A DNA stretch of 10,797 nt. It comes from Methanosarcina sp. GTDB taxonomy: Archaea; Halobacteriota; Methanosarcinia; Methanosarcinales; Methanosarcinaceae. This document shows, piece by piece, positions 6,081-10,797 of this stretch (its first letter is position 1; each line of letters begins with the position of its first letter). Position numbers and translations under genes: made by a program. The DNA is taken from positions 36,518-47,314 of the forward strand of contig DUGS01000202.1 of the NCBI GenBank assembly GCA_013331265.1, written 5' to 3'. The notes under the pieces were generated by a model that was given only the letters and a program-made list of their open reading frames with translations, made no database searches and had not been told where the DNA came from.

Positions 6081-6272
6081 TTAATCTACCAGCTCTATTG
6101 CGTCGGTCGGGCAGACCTCTACACACTGCTCGCATTCGAGACAGTCATCAGGACGTGAAACTACTGCCCTTTTTCCTTCTTCTGTCTCTTCCGCGTCAAA
6201 CACATCAGCAGGGCAGACATCATAGCACTCGAGTGAACCTACACATTTATCGTAGTCAATTCTGGGATACAC
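6081..6272 (-). CDS. Small ferredoxin, seven cysteines (predicted [3Fe-4S][4Fe-4S] or Ser-ligated)
   Basis: This is a 63-residue electron carrier of the bacterial-type two-cluster ferredoxin fold. Cysteines are at 10, 16 and 20 (followed by Pro) and at 44, 47, 50 and 54 (followed by Pro). Cluster II has the full CxxCxxCxxxCP pattern. Cluster I has Ser at position 13 in place of the second Cys. In known archaeal ferredoxins a change at this site gives a [3Fe-4S] cluster or a non-Cys ligand (Asp in Pyrococcus furiosus ferredoxin). The GTG at 6272 was preferred over GTGs at 6284 and 6281. The stretch GGTGGTGA upstream then acts as ribosome binding site with about 5 nt spacing, and the N-terminus (MYPRIDYDKC) aligns exactly with the paralog next door. 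It is probably co-transcribed with that paralog, 30 nt upstream. The redox partner is unknown. Confidence 0.88.
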   Translation of the reverse strand: MYPRIDYDKCVGSLECYDVCPADVFDAEETEEGKRAVVSRPDDCLECEQCVEVCPTDAIELVD

Positions 6273-6302
6273 TCGTTTCACCACCTTTTTTTTGGATATT
6301 AT

Positions 6303-6497
6303 TCAGCCCTCAACAAGTTCGATAGCTTCTTCAGGACAGGCTTCAACACACTGTTCGCACTCTATGCAATCTTCCTTGCTGGCTACTACTGCCTTTTTTA
6401 CTTCATCGAGAACTTCAATATCAAAAACTTCAGCTGGACAAACTTCGTAGCAAGCAAGAGCTCCGGTGCACTTGTTATAGTCAATTACTGGATACAT
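6303..6497 (-). CDS. Small ferredoxin paralog, seven cysteines (predicted [3Fe-4S][4Fe-4S])
   Basis: This 64-residue ferredoxin starts MYPVIDYNKC. Cysteines are at 10, 16, 20 and at 44, 47, 50, 54, the same positions as in its downstream paralog. Cluster II is complete (CIECEQCVEACP). In cluster I, position 13 is Ala instead of Cys, so no side-chain ligand is available there; a [3Fe-4S] cluster is the simplest prediction. The protein is strongly acidic. The ATG at 6497 is preceded by a purine stretch GGGGGGAAG, a weak ribosome binding site. The two genes are adjacent and alike over their whole length, which indicates tandem duplication. The short hairpin-rich space to the hsp20 gene upstream suggests a separate transcript for the ferredoxin pair. 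Confidence 0.9.
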   Translation of the reverse strand: MYPVIDYNKCTGALACYEVCPAEVFDIEVLDEVKKAVVASKEDCIECEQCVEACPEEAIELVEG

Positions 6498-6538
6498 CTT
6501 CCCCCCGTCGTATCAGTCTTCCCGAACTATATCGCTTC

Positions 6539-6559
6539 AAAAATCCAGTACCGGATTTT
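6539..6559 (-). terminator. Imperfect palindrome with T5 on the minus strand, candidate hsp20 terminator
   Basis: AAAATCC (6540-6546) pairs with GGATTTT (6553-6559) around AGTACC. Read on the minus strand, the second arm continues into TTTTT. It follows the larger hairpin at 6567-6595 and lies 42 nt before the ferredoxin start codon. It could end the hsp20 transcript or act in the ferredoxin leader. Confidence 0.45.
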
Positions 6560-6566
6560 AGCCTTA

Positions 6567-6595
6567 TTAAGATTCAGGTTTTCACTGAATCTTAA
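6567..6595 (-). other. Perfect 11-bp hairpin overlapping the hsp20 stop codon
   Basis: TTAAGATTCAG (6567-6577) and CTGAATCTTAA (6585-6595) are perfect inverted copies separated by 7 nt. The loop holds the hsp20 stop codon (TGA, complement of 6582-6584), and one arm lies inside the last codons of the gene. It may protect the mRNA 3' end or, with the next hairpin, terminate transcription. Confidence 0.6.
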
Positions 6596-6878
6596 CATCC
6601 ACGGTTTCTACGGCTTCCCTGTAAGGTACTGTCACATACAGTTTGCCGTTAAGGTACTTTGCAACAGCTTTCTCAGGGACAACCCCGCAGCAGAAAGCAT
6701 AAGTTCCTGCGTATTCAACTCCGGTCTCTTCTCTTTTTGCTCTTATGAAAAAGCCGTCCTCAACCATCTTCAATTCGATGTTCTCTTTCTTGACTCCCGG
6801 AATGTCAATTTCAATGTCCAAGTTTCCCTGGTCATCTGAACATGAAAAAACGTCAGGTGACATTTTCACCATTGACAT
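6582..6878 (-). CDS. Short Hsp20 / alpha-crystallin-domain protein
   Basis: At 98 residues this is little more than a bare alpha-crystallin domain. Family landmarks are DIEIDIPGVKKENIELKM (21-38), FFIRAKREE (43-51) and YLNGKLYVTVP (75-85, in place of the usual LxNGVLxVxLP). It lacks the N-terminal arm that normally precedes the domain and helps oligomer assembly. It ends VDVKIQ, possibly a degenerate IXI-type tail. An unusual pair of adjacent cysteines (63, 64) plus Cys13 is present. The ATG at 6878 has GAGGAGGG a few nt upstream. It may be a holdase or an adaptor to the larger Hsp20 at 10216-10674; this is inference. It lies between the uracil-DNA glycosylase and ferredoxin genes, same strand, with its own TATA-like box. 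Confidence 0.82.
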   Translation of the reverse strand: MSMVKMSPDVFSCSDDQGNLDIEIDIPGVKKENIELKMVEDGFFIRAKREETGVEYAGTYAFCCGVVPEKAVAKYLNGKLYVTVPYREAVETVDVKIQ

Positions 6879-6933
6879 ATTACCCTCCTCAAGTATTATA
6901 TAAAAATTCCAAATAATAATAGCTGGATCGTTT

Positions 6934-6942
6934 TATTTATAA
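6934..6942 (-). promoter_or_regulatory. TATA-like box of the short hsp20 gene
   Basis: On the minus strand the sequence reads TTATAAATA, a good archaeal TATA-box match in A/T-rich DNA. A start site about 25 nt downstream (near 6912) would leave a leader of some 35 nt holding the GAGGAGGG ribosome binding site. Confidence 0.5.
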
Positions 6943-7029
6943 TTTATGAATTTAAAAATGACACCTAAGTTTTCTGACGCCCAACTACTAATTATCACTC
7001 AGGAAGTTTTTATTCTTCTATGTTCCTTT

Positions 7030-7623
7030 TTATTCCCATAAGTTCCTGTTTTTATCAATAAAAGCCCACTGAGTCTCGGTCTTTGAAGCCGTGTAAATCA
7101 GTGCTGCGGGGTGATAAAGTTTCAGGATAGTTCTTCCTTCGTGTTCCACAGGCACTCCCCATTCCAGTTTTTTTTCAGGACAGTAGGACTTTTCGGCTGT
7201 GTTGCCGAGGAGGATTATGATTTTCGGGTCGAGCAGGGTTATCTGGGCAACAAGGAAGGGTTTACAGCAGTCGATTTCACTCGCCTTTGGGTTTCTATTT
7301 TCCGGAGGGCGGCATTTGACCGTATTTACCACCGTCCAGTCCTTTTCAGTAAGCCCCATGTATTCTATCATTTTATCCAGCTTTTTTCCCGCCCTTCCGC
7401 AGAATGGAATTCCTGTTTCATTTTCATTTTTCCCAGGTGCTTCTCCTATGAAGAGCACTCTCGGGTTGCAGGACCCCTTTCCTATCACTCTTTTGATTGC
7501 ACTTTTATGGAGCTGGCATCGTGTACAGGCGATTATTTCGCTGCCAATAGCTTCATATCCGGCTTCCACCAGTTTTCGAACTCGCTCTTCAAAATTTCCA
7601 CAGTCTTCTTCCTCTGCTGGCAT
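7030..7623 (-). CDS. Uracil-DNA glycosylase, family 4 (Fe-S type)
   Basis: The 197-residue enzyme removes uracil from DNA, starting base-excision repair of deaminated cytosine. Motif A is GEAPGKNEN (60-68), with the Glu of family 4. The uracil-binding segment GIPFCGRAGKKLDKM follows (71-85), and the HPAAL motif (171-175) is the C-terminal active-site loop. Four cysteines fit the [4Fe-4S] ligands of the family: Cys33 and Cys36 (CTRC), Cys104 and Cys119 or Cys120. The N-terminus before CTRC is about 20 residues longer than I expect for compact family members and is acidic. Cys75 in the PFCGRAG stretch replaces the more usual Val. The ATG at 7623 has GGAG 9 nt upstream. It appears to be a single gene; the 151-nt gap and TATA-like box before hsp20 argue against an operon. 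Confidence 0.92.
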   Translation of the reverse strand: MPAEEEDCGNFEERVRKLVEAGYEAIGSEIIACTRCQLHKSAIKRVIGKGSCNPRVLFIGEAPGKNENETGIPFCGRAGKKLDKMIEYMGLTEKDWTVVNTVKCRPPENRNPKASEIDCCKPFLVAQITLLDPKIIILLGNTAEKSYCPEKKLEWGVPVEHEGRTILKLYHPAALIYTASKTETQWAFIDKNRNLWE

Positions 7624-7714
7624 AATTTTTAGCTCCTTCGTTTTTTCCTATGTCCTGAGAATACAGTTTTTTTCCTGAAACTGATACTTAATCAGTATCT
7701 TATTTCTTCCGGCG

Positions 7715-7780
7715 TTAGCTGCCTTTTCCTCTGGTATTAGTTGGCTTTTTTCCTGTATTTATTGTCTTTTTTCTTATTTA
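7715..7780. repeat. 22-nt degenerate tandem repeat, three copies
   Basis: Units lie at 7715-7736 (TTAGCTGCCTTTTCC...), 7737-7758 (TTAGTTGGCTTTTTTCC...) and 7759-7780 (TTATTGTCTTTTTTC...). Each has a TTA(G)YTGNC head and a pyrimidine tract. The third matches best with a one-base gap. Confidence 0.5.
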
Positions 7781-7848
7781 TCATATAAAAATAGAAATCC
7801 ATATCTTGAAGTATAGACAGGGACAAACTTATTTAAGGAAAAAATTCC

Positions 7849-7890
7849 ATGACAAAGATAACCAATACTATGATAAAGATAACCAACATT
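7849..7890. repeat. 21-nt direct tandem duplication
   Basis: ATGACAAAGATAACCAATACT (7849-7869) is followed immediately by a near-identical copy at 7870-7890 (ATGATAAAGATAACCAA shared start). Only four positions differ. It sits 89-130 nt before the pgk start. Confidence 0.75.
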
Positions 7891-7940
7891 GAAAGAATAA
7901 GATTCTCTAAAATTTTATTGACTGAATTTTATTCTCTAAA

Positions 7941-7949
7941 ATATATAAA
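7941..7949 (+). promoter_or_regulatory. TATA-like box of pgk
   Basis: ATATATAAA lies in a very A/T-rich stretch. A start site about 25 nt downstream would fall near 7970, giving a very short leader before the ATG at 7979. A second A/T-rich copy next to the upstream TTCTCTAAAAT repeat (7903-7919) could serve as an alternative promoter with a longer leader. Confidence 0.45.
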
Positions 7950-7978
7950 ATTTTATTTACAAAGGTGTGCTGAGGGTA

Positions 7979-9217
7979 ATGACTTCCAGAAACTTTCTTA
8001 CAATAGATGACTTTGACATATGCGGAAAGACGATTCTTTTAAGAGTCGATATGAACTCTCCTATGGACACCCAGGGTCACATTCTGGATGATATGAGGAT
8101 CAGGAGTCATATTGCGACTCTTAAAGACCTGGAGGATGCAAAAGTTGTTGTGCTTGCGCACCAGAGCAGGCCCGGGAAAAAAGATTTCACTACGATGAAA
8201 CCTCATGCCCATCTGCTGTCCAGGTATCTGGGCAGGCAAGTTACTTATGTGGATGACATCTTCGGGACTTTTGCAAAAACCCAGATTGCTTCTATGGAAG
8301 ATGGGGACGTCATTGTGCTCGAAAATGTCAGGTTCTATTCTGAAGAAAGCCTTGAAAGGACGCCAGCCGAACAGGCTAATACCTATATGGTTAAAAAGCT
8401 GTCACCTTTTGTCGATATTTTTCTCAATGACGCATTTGCAGTATCCCACAGATCCCACCTTTCTGTTGTAGGCTTTACCGAAGTTCTTCCTTCCGGAGCT
8501 GGCAGAGTAATGGAAAAAGAACTTACTTCCCTGGACAGGGCAGTTAAAGGAGGAGAAAGGCCATGTATTTTTGTGCTGGGCGGGGCAAAGGTGGATGACT
8601 CCCTTAGAGTAACCGAAAATGTCCTCGCAAATGGCGGAGCTGACAGAGTGCTTCTTACAGGGGTAGTTGCAAGCGTTGCTCTTGCCGCCTCTGGAGTAGA
8701 CATCGGAAAAGCCAATATGGATTTCATAAAATCCCAGGGCTACGAAGACCAGATCGAAAGGGCAGGAGGTTTACTTGCGAAGTTTAACGGCAAAATTGGT
8801 CTTCCGAAGGACGTAGCTTTAAATGACAACAAAAAACGCGTCGAAGTTCGTATTTCCGATCTTAATTCCAATTCTCTGCCAATTAATGATATAGGGCTCG
8901 AAACTATTGTGGACTACACCAATGAAATCCAGAACGCCAAAACCGTTGTCCTGAATGGCCCTGCAGGGGTTTCCGAGATGGATGATTTTGCCCTTGGTAC
9001 TCATGAAATTATAAAAGCTGCTATTAAATCCGAATTCTCTATCGTCGGCGGTGGGCATATCTCAGTCGAAGTCGCACACCTCGGGCTGGAACACCGCTTT
9101 TCACACATCAGCACAGGTGGAGGAGCCTGTATTGATTACCTTGCAGGAGAAAAGTTGCCCGGAGTTGAGGCTCTTAAGGCAGCCTGCAATAAATATCAGG
9201 AAGCTAAAAAACTTTAA
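7979..9217 (+). CDS. pgk: Phosphoglycerate kinase
   Basis: This 412-residue cytoplasmic enzyme transfers phosphate between 1,3-bisphosphoglycerate/ADP and 3-phosphoglycerate/ATP; in a methanogen it mostly serves gluconeogenesis. Motifs appear in family order: LLRVDMNSPMD (substrate loop), DDMRIRSHIATL, HQSRPGKKDF, VLENVRFYSEE, NDAFAVSHRSHLS, GGAKVDDSL (nucleotide site), VLNGPAGVSEM and the C-terminal GGGHISVEVA plus STGGGACIDYLAGEKLPGVEAL. The length is full for an archaeal form. ATG 7979 (MTSRNFL) is preferred to GTG 7967, which has no ribosome binding site; AAGGTG at 7962-7967 lies 11 nt before the ATG. It seems to stand alone, with no other glycolytic gene in the window. Confidence 0.97.
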   Translation: MTSRNFLTIDDFDICGKTILLRVDMNSPMDTQGHILDDMRIRSHIATLKDLEDAKVVVLAHQSRPGKKDFTTMKPHAHLLSRYLGRQVTYVDDIFGTFAKTQIASMEDGDVIVLENVRFYSEESLERTPAEQANTYMVKKLSPFVDIFLNDAFAVSHRSHLSVVGFTEVLPSGAGRVMEKELTSLDRAVKGGERPCIFVLGGAKVDDSLRVTENVLANGGADRVLLTGVVASVALAASGVDIGKANMDFIKSQGYEDQIERAGGLLAKFNGKIGLPKDVALNDNKKRVEVRISDLNSNSLPINDIGLETIVDYTNEIQNAKTVVLNGPAGVSEMDDFALGTHEIIKAAIKSEFSIVGGGHISVEVAHLGLEHRFSHISTGGGACIDYLAGEKLPGVEALKAACNKYQEAKKL

Positions 9218-9318
9218 GGTCTGTTTCCTGCAAGTTCCGGCAATGCCAGAAATATACTTTAACCAGCTTCAATAAACATACTGTTATACCAGCTTACAGG
9301 CATACCGTCATCTGACAG

Positions 9319-9342
9319 TGGCTGATAATGTGGCTGATAATG
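9319..9342. repeat. 12-nt perfect tandem duplication upstream of the AMMECR1 gene
   Basis: TGGCTGATAATG occurs twice back to back (9319-9330 and 9331-9342) and is followed by a partial TGGGGCTG. It lies about 70-95 nt before the ATG at 9413. It could be a paired protein-binding site or replication slippage. Confidence 0.7.
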
Positions 9343-9412
9343 TGGGGCTGGTACTTACATCTTAAAGATACGATTAACGGGTTAAATACAGTTTACAGGT
9401 GTTGGTTCAAGC

Positions 9413-10012
9413 ATGCTTACAGAAACAGAAGGCAGGGCTGCAGTCAAGCTTGCAAGAAAAACGATTGAAGCGTTTTTATCGGAGGGGAAGATCCCTGAAT
9501 CTCAGGAACTGGGTATTGATATTCCTCCAGTCTTTGGGGAATATAGGGGTGTTTTTGTCACATTAACCGAAGACGGACTCCTGAGAGGCTGTATTGGGCA
9601 TCCTTACCCTGACTCAACTCTTGAAGAAGCAATTATGGATTCCGCAATATCTGCGGCAACCCGCGACCCGCGTTTTCCGCCTGTTGAGGAAGAGGAGCTA
9701 AAAAGCATAATTGTTGAGGTTACAATACTGACTCAACCTGAAAAAATCAATGCTTCTCCAAAAGACCTTCCGGATAAGGTGGAGATTGGCAAACACGGGC
9801 TCATCGTAAAACAGGGCTACTGCCAGGGACTGCTGCTTCCGCAGGTCGCTCCTGAAAATAACATGGATTCTATTGATTTTCTGAGCCATACCTGCATGAA
9901 AGCCGGCCTTTCTCCGGATGCCTGGCTTAAAGGAGCAGAGGTTTACTGTTTTGAGGGGCAGATCTTCAAGGAAAAGAAGCCTGAGGGAGAAGTCATAGAA
10001 GAGAAATTCTAA
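9413..10012 (+). CDS. AMMECR1-domain protein
   Basis: The 199-residue protein is a full-length stand-alone AMMECR1 domain, a family conserved from archaea to humans whose biochemical role is unsettled. The hallmark LRGCIG sits at 57-62, followed by HPYPDSTLEEAI. Further conserved stretches are SAISAATRDPRFPP (about 77-90), IIVEVTILTQPEKI, KHGLIVKQGYCQGLLLPQVA and CMKAGLSPDAWLKGAEVYCFEGQIF. The invariant Cys60 and the Arg-Asp pair of TRDPRF point to an active or binding site. Some archaea and bacteria carry the domain next to Memo and radical-SAM genes, but neither is seen here. The ribosome binding site before the ATG at 9413 is weak (AGGTG at 9398-9402). A structured element with a T-run follows at 10046. 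Confidence 0.93.
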   Translation: MLTETEGRAAVKLARKTIEAFLSEGKIPESQELGIDIPPVFGEYRGVFVTLTEDGLLRGCIGHPYPDSTLEEAIMDSAISAATRDPRFPPVEEEELKSIIVEVTILTQPEKINASPKDLPDKVEIGKHGLIVKQGYCQGLLLPQVAPENNMDSIDFLSHTCMKAGLSPDAWLKGAEVYCFEGQIFKEKKPEGEVIEEKF

Positions 10013-10045
10013 ACTTTGAATATATCTTCTTTGAATAATCTCTTA

Positions 10046-10120
10046 AAAAGAACCTGCAGGCTCATATGAGCCCTGACTTGCTGTATCAGTCTGTTTGCAG
10101 GTTCTTTTCAGGATTTTTTT
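10046..10120 (+). terminator. Branched inverted repeat with T7 tail after the AMMECR1 gene
   Basis: AAAAGAACCTGCA (10046-10058) pairs perfectly over 13 bp with TGCAGGTTCTTTT (10096-10108). Enclosed are a perfect 14-nt palindrome GGCTCATATGAGCC (10059-10072), able to form its own 5-bp hairpin, and a weaker CTGA/TCAG hairpin (10073-10089). TTTTTTT follows at 10114-10120. The position, 34 nt after the stop codon and between converging genes, suits a terminator, but the branched shape is more than termination needs. A small RNA or 3'-UTR element is possible. Confidence 0.6.
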
Positions 10121-10215
10121 GATAGGGGAGGTAACCTTTTCTGTTTTTCAGGTTAACTTCAAGATATGGCAGTCTGACATTAATCCGTTTTATCGGTTTA
10201 TTTAGTCTGAAGGGT

Positions 10216-10674
10216 TTATTCAATCTGAATTCTGCTTCCGGTTACGGATTTCGTTTTTGGCAGAGTGACTGTTAAGACGCCGTTTTTGAGCTGGGCAGTT
10301 GCCCCTTCTTCTGTTACGCCTTCCGGAAGAGAAATTTCACGGTAGTAGCGCATGAAAGACCTCTCTTTTCTGAGATAGCCTTCATTTTTTGTCTCCTCTT
10401 CTTTTCCTTTCCCTGCGCTGATCACAAGGATGTTGTCCTTCAGGTTCAGCTCGACATTTTCTTTGTCAATGCCAGGCAGGTCAGTTGTAACAATTACTTT
10501 ATTATCTTCTTCCGCAACATCAGTCAGAGGTTCTAATGTCTCACTTACGTACCTGTTATCAAGTGCAGGGAATGTCCTTAGCATCTGTTCCATATATTCC
10601 TGCATCCTTCTTATCTCATCAAACGGGTCCCAGCTGTACACGTCACGGGATGTTCTCTTTATTGGTAGTTTCAT
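10216..10674 (-). CDS. Hsp20 small heat-shock protein
   Basis: This 152-residue ATP-independent holdase has the usual three parts. The N-terminal arm includes DPFDEIRRMQEYMEQML (17-33). The alpha-crystallin domain (about 48-140) shows TDLPGIDKENVEL and the signature AQLKNGVLTVTLPK. The C-terminal tail RIQIE (148-152) contains the IXI motif that docks neighbouring subunits in the oligomer. The ATG at 10674 was chosen because AAGGAGG lies 9 nt upstream; a TTG at 10680 would be too close. It converges on the AMMECR1 gene. A second, much shorter Hsp20 lies at 6582-6878 and may be a partner. Upstream sequence to the window edge is A/T-rich and could hold the promoter, for example TTACTTAATTTT at 10752-10763 on the + strand; the sequence does not settle it. 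Confidence 0.95.
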   Translation of the reverse strand: MKLPIKRTSRDVYSWDPFDEIRRMQEYMEQMLRTFPALDNRYVSETLEPLTDVAEEDNKVIVTTDLPGIDKENVELNLKDNILVISAGKGKEEETKNEGYLRKERSFMRYYREISLPEGVTEEGATAQLKNGVLTVTLPKTKSVTGSRIQIE

Positions 10675-10797
10675 GTACAAATTCCTCCTTAGTCTTATTT
10701 AGAAAATCCTCTGATCCCGGTTCTTCCGGTCTTTTTTCGGATTTCCTGTTTTTACTTAATTTTTTGTTGGTTTAGGTTGGTTGGTGTTTTTTAGTTT

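Larger units (their letters stand above)
7624..7978. other. Intergenic region between divergent UDG and pgk genes, repeat-rich
   Basis: No gene is supported. From left to right it holds the UDG ribosome binding site, an inverted repeat GATACT/AGTATC (7683-7699) that overlaps an alternative CTGAT/ATCAG pairing, a 22-nt degenerate triplication (7715-7780), a 21-nt tandem duplication (7849-7890), and two TTCTCTAAAAT copies (7903-7941) next to a TATA-like box. Open frames on the + strand over 7111-7678 are shadows of the glycosylase gene. Confidence 0.6.

Noticed and set aside
7111..7678. Two long + strand frames opposite the uracil-DNA glycosylase gene
   Set aside because: The minus-strand frame has all the family-4 motifs; the + strand frames show no known motifs and have no suitable ribosome binding site.
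8383..8727. 114-codon minus-strand frame inside pgk
   Set aside because: It is a Ser/Thr/Pro-rich shadow of the conserved pgk coding sequence.
9235..9251. Hairpin TTCCGGC-AAT-GCCAGAA as pgk terminator
   Set aside because: It has one mismatch in a short stem and no T-run after it, so the evidence is too weak to list as a terminator.
10046..10108. tRNA-like cloverleaf
   Set aside because: The outer stem is 13 bp instead of 7, and no anticodon arm, T-loop (TTCGA) or CCA-type end can be found.

Overview
The window looks like a chromosome segment of a methanogenic archaeon close to Methanosarcina. The grounds are an S-layer domain of the Methanosarcina type (S_layer_rel_Mac / PF07752-like), a stand-alone ADP-forming acyl-CoA synthetase beta subunit, an archaeal phosphoglycerate kinase, an Fe-S family-4 uracil-DNA glycosylase, membrane-tethered winged-helix regulators, A/T-rich intergenic DNA with TATA-like boxes, and strong GGAGG / AGGTGAT ribosome binding sites. 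Assignment to a genus is inference from gene content; no rRNA or tRNA gene was seen.

Left part (1-1130): a non-coding stretch with a degenerate 40-nt tandem repeat, then an ATP-grasp gene (acyl-CoA synthetase beta subunit) ending at a clear hairpin/T-run terminator. Next (1130-1436) is a gene-free leader with an 18-nt palindrome and a TATA-like box. It precedes a tight three-gene + strand operon (about 1413-4316): a two-helix membrane protein with a cytoplasmic winged-helix domain, a signal-anchored exoplasmic protein, and a probable lipoprotein built of about 13 HEAT repeats. This operon is the best candidate here for an undescribed system: a one-component membrane regulator made together with two surface proteins.

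Middle (4320-6060): a secreted protein with part of an S-layer domain and a collapsed PKD domain, preceded by several inverted repeats, then an ArsR-like winged-helix gene with a non-AUG start.

Minus-strand block (6081-7623): in transcription order, Fe-S uracil-DNA glycosylase, a very short Hsp20 protein, and two tandem small ferredoxins that both lack the second cysteine of their first cluster. Hairpins lie between hsp20 and the ferredoxins. A 343-nt intergenic region with several short tandem repeats separates this block from the + strand pgk gene.

Right part (7979-10797): phosphoglycerate kinase (gluconeogenesis/glycolysis), an AMMECR1-family protein followed by an unusually structured inverted repeat plus T-run, and a full-length Hsp20 chaperone on the minus strand converging on it. 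Most genes outside the three-gene operon seem to be independent units.
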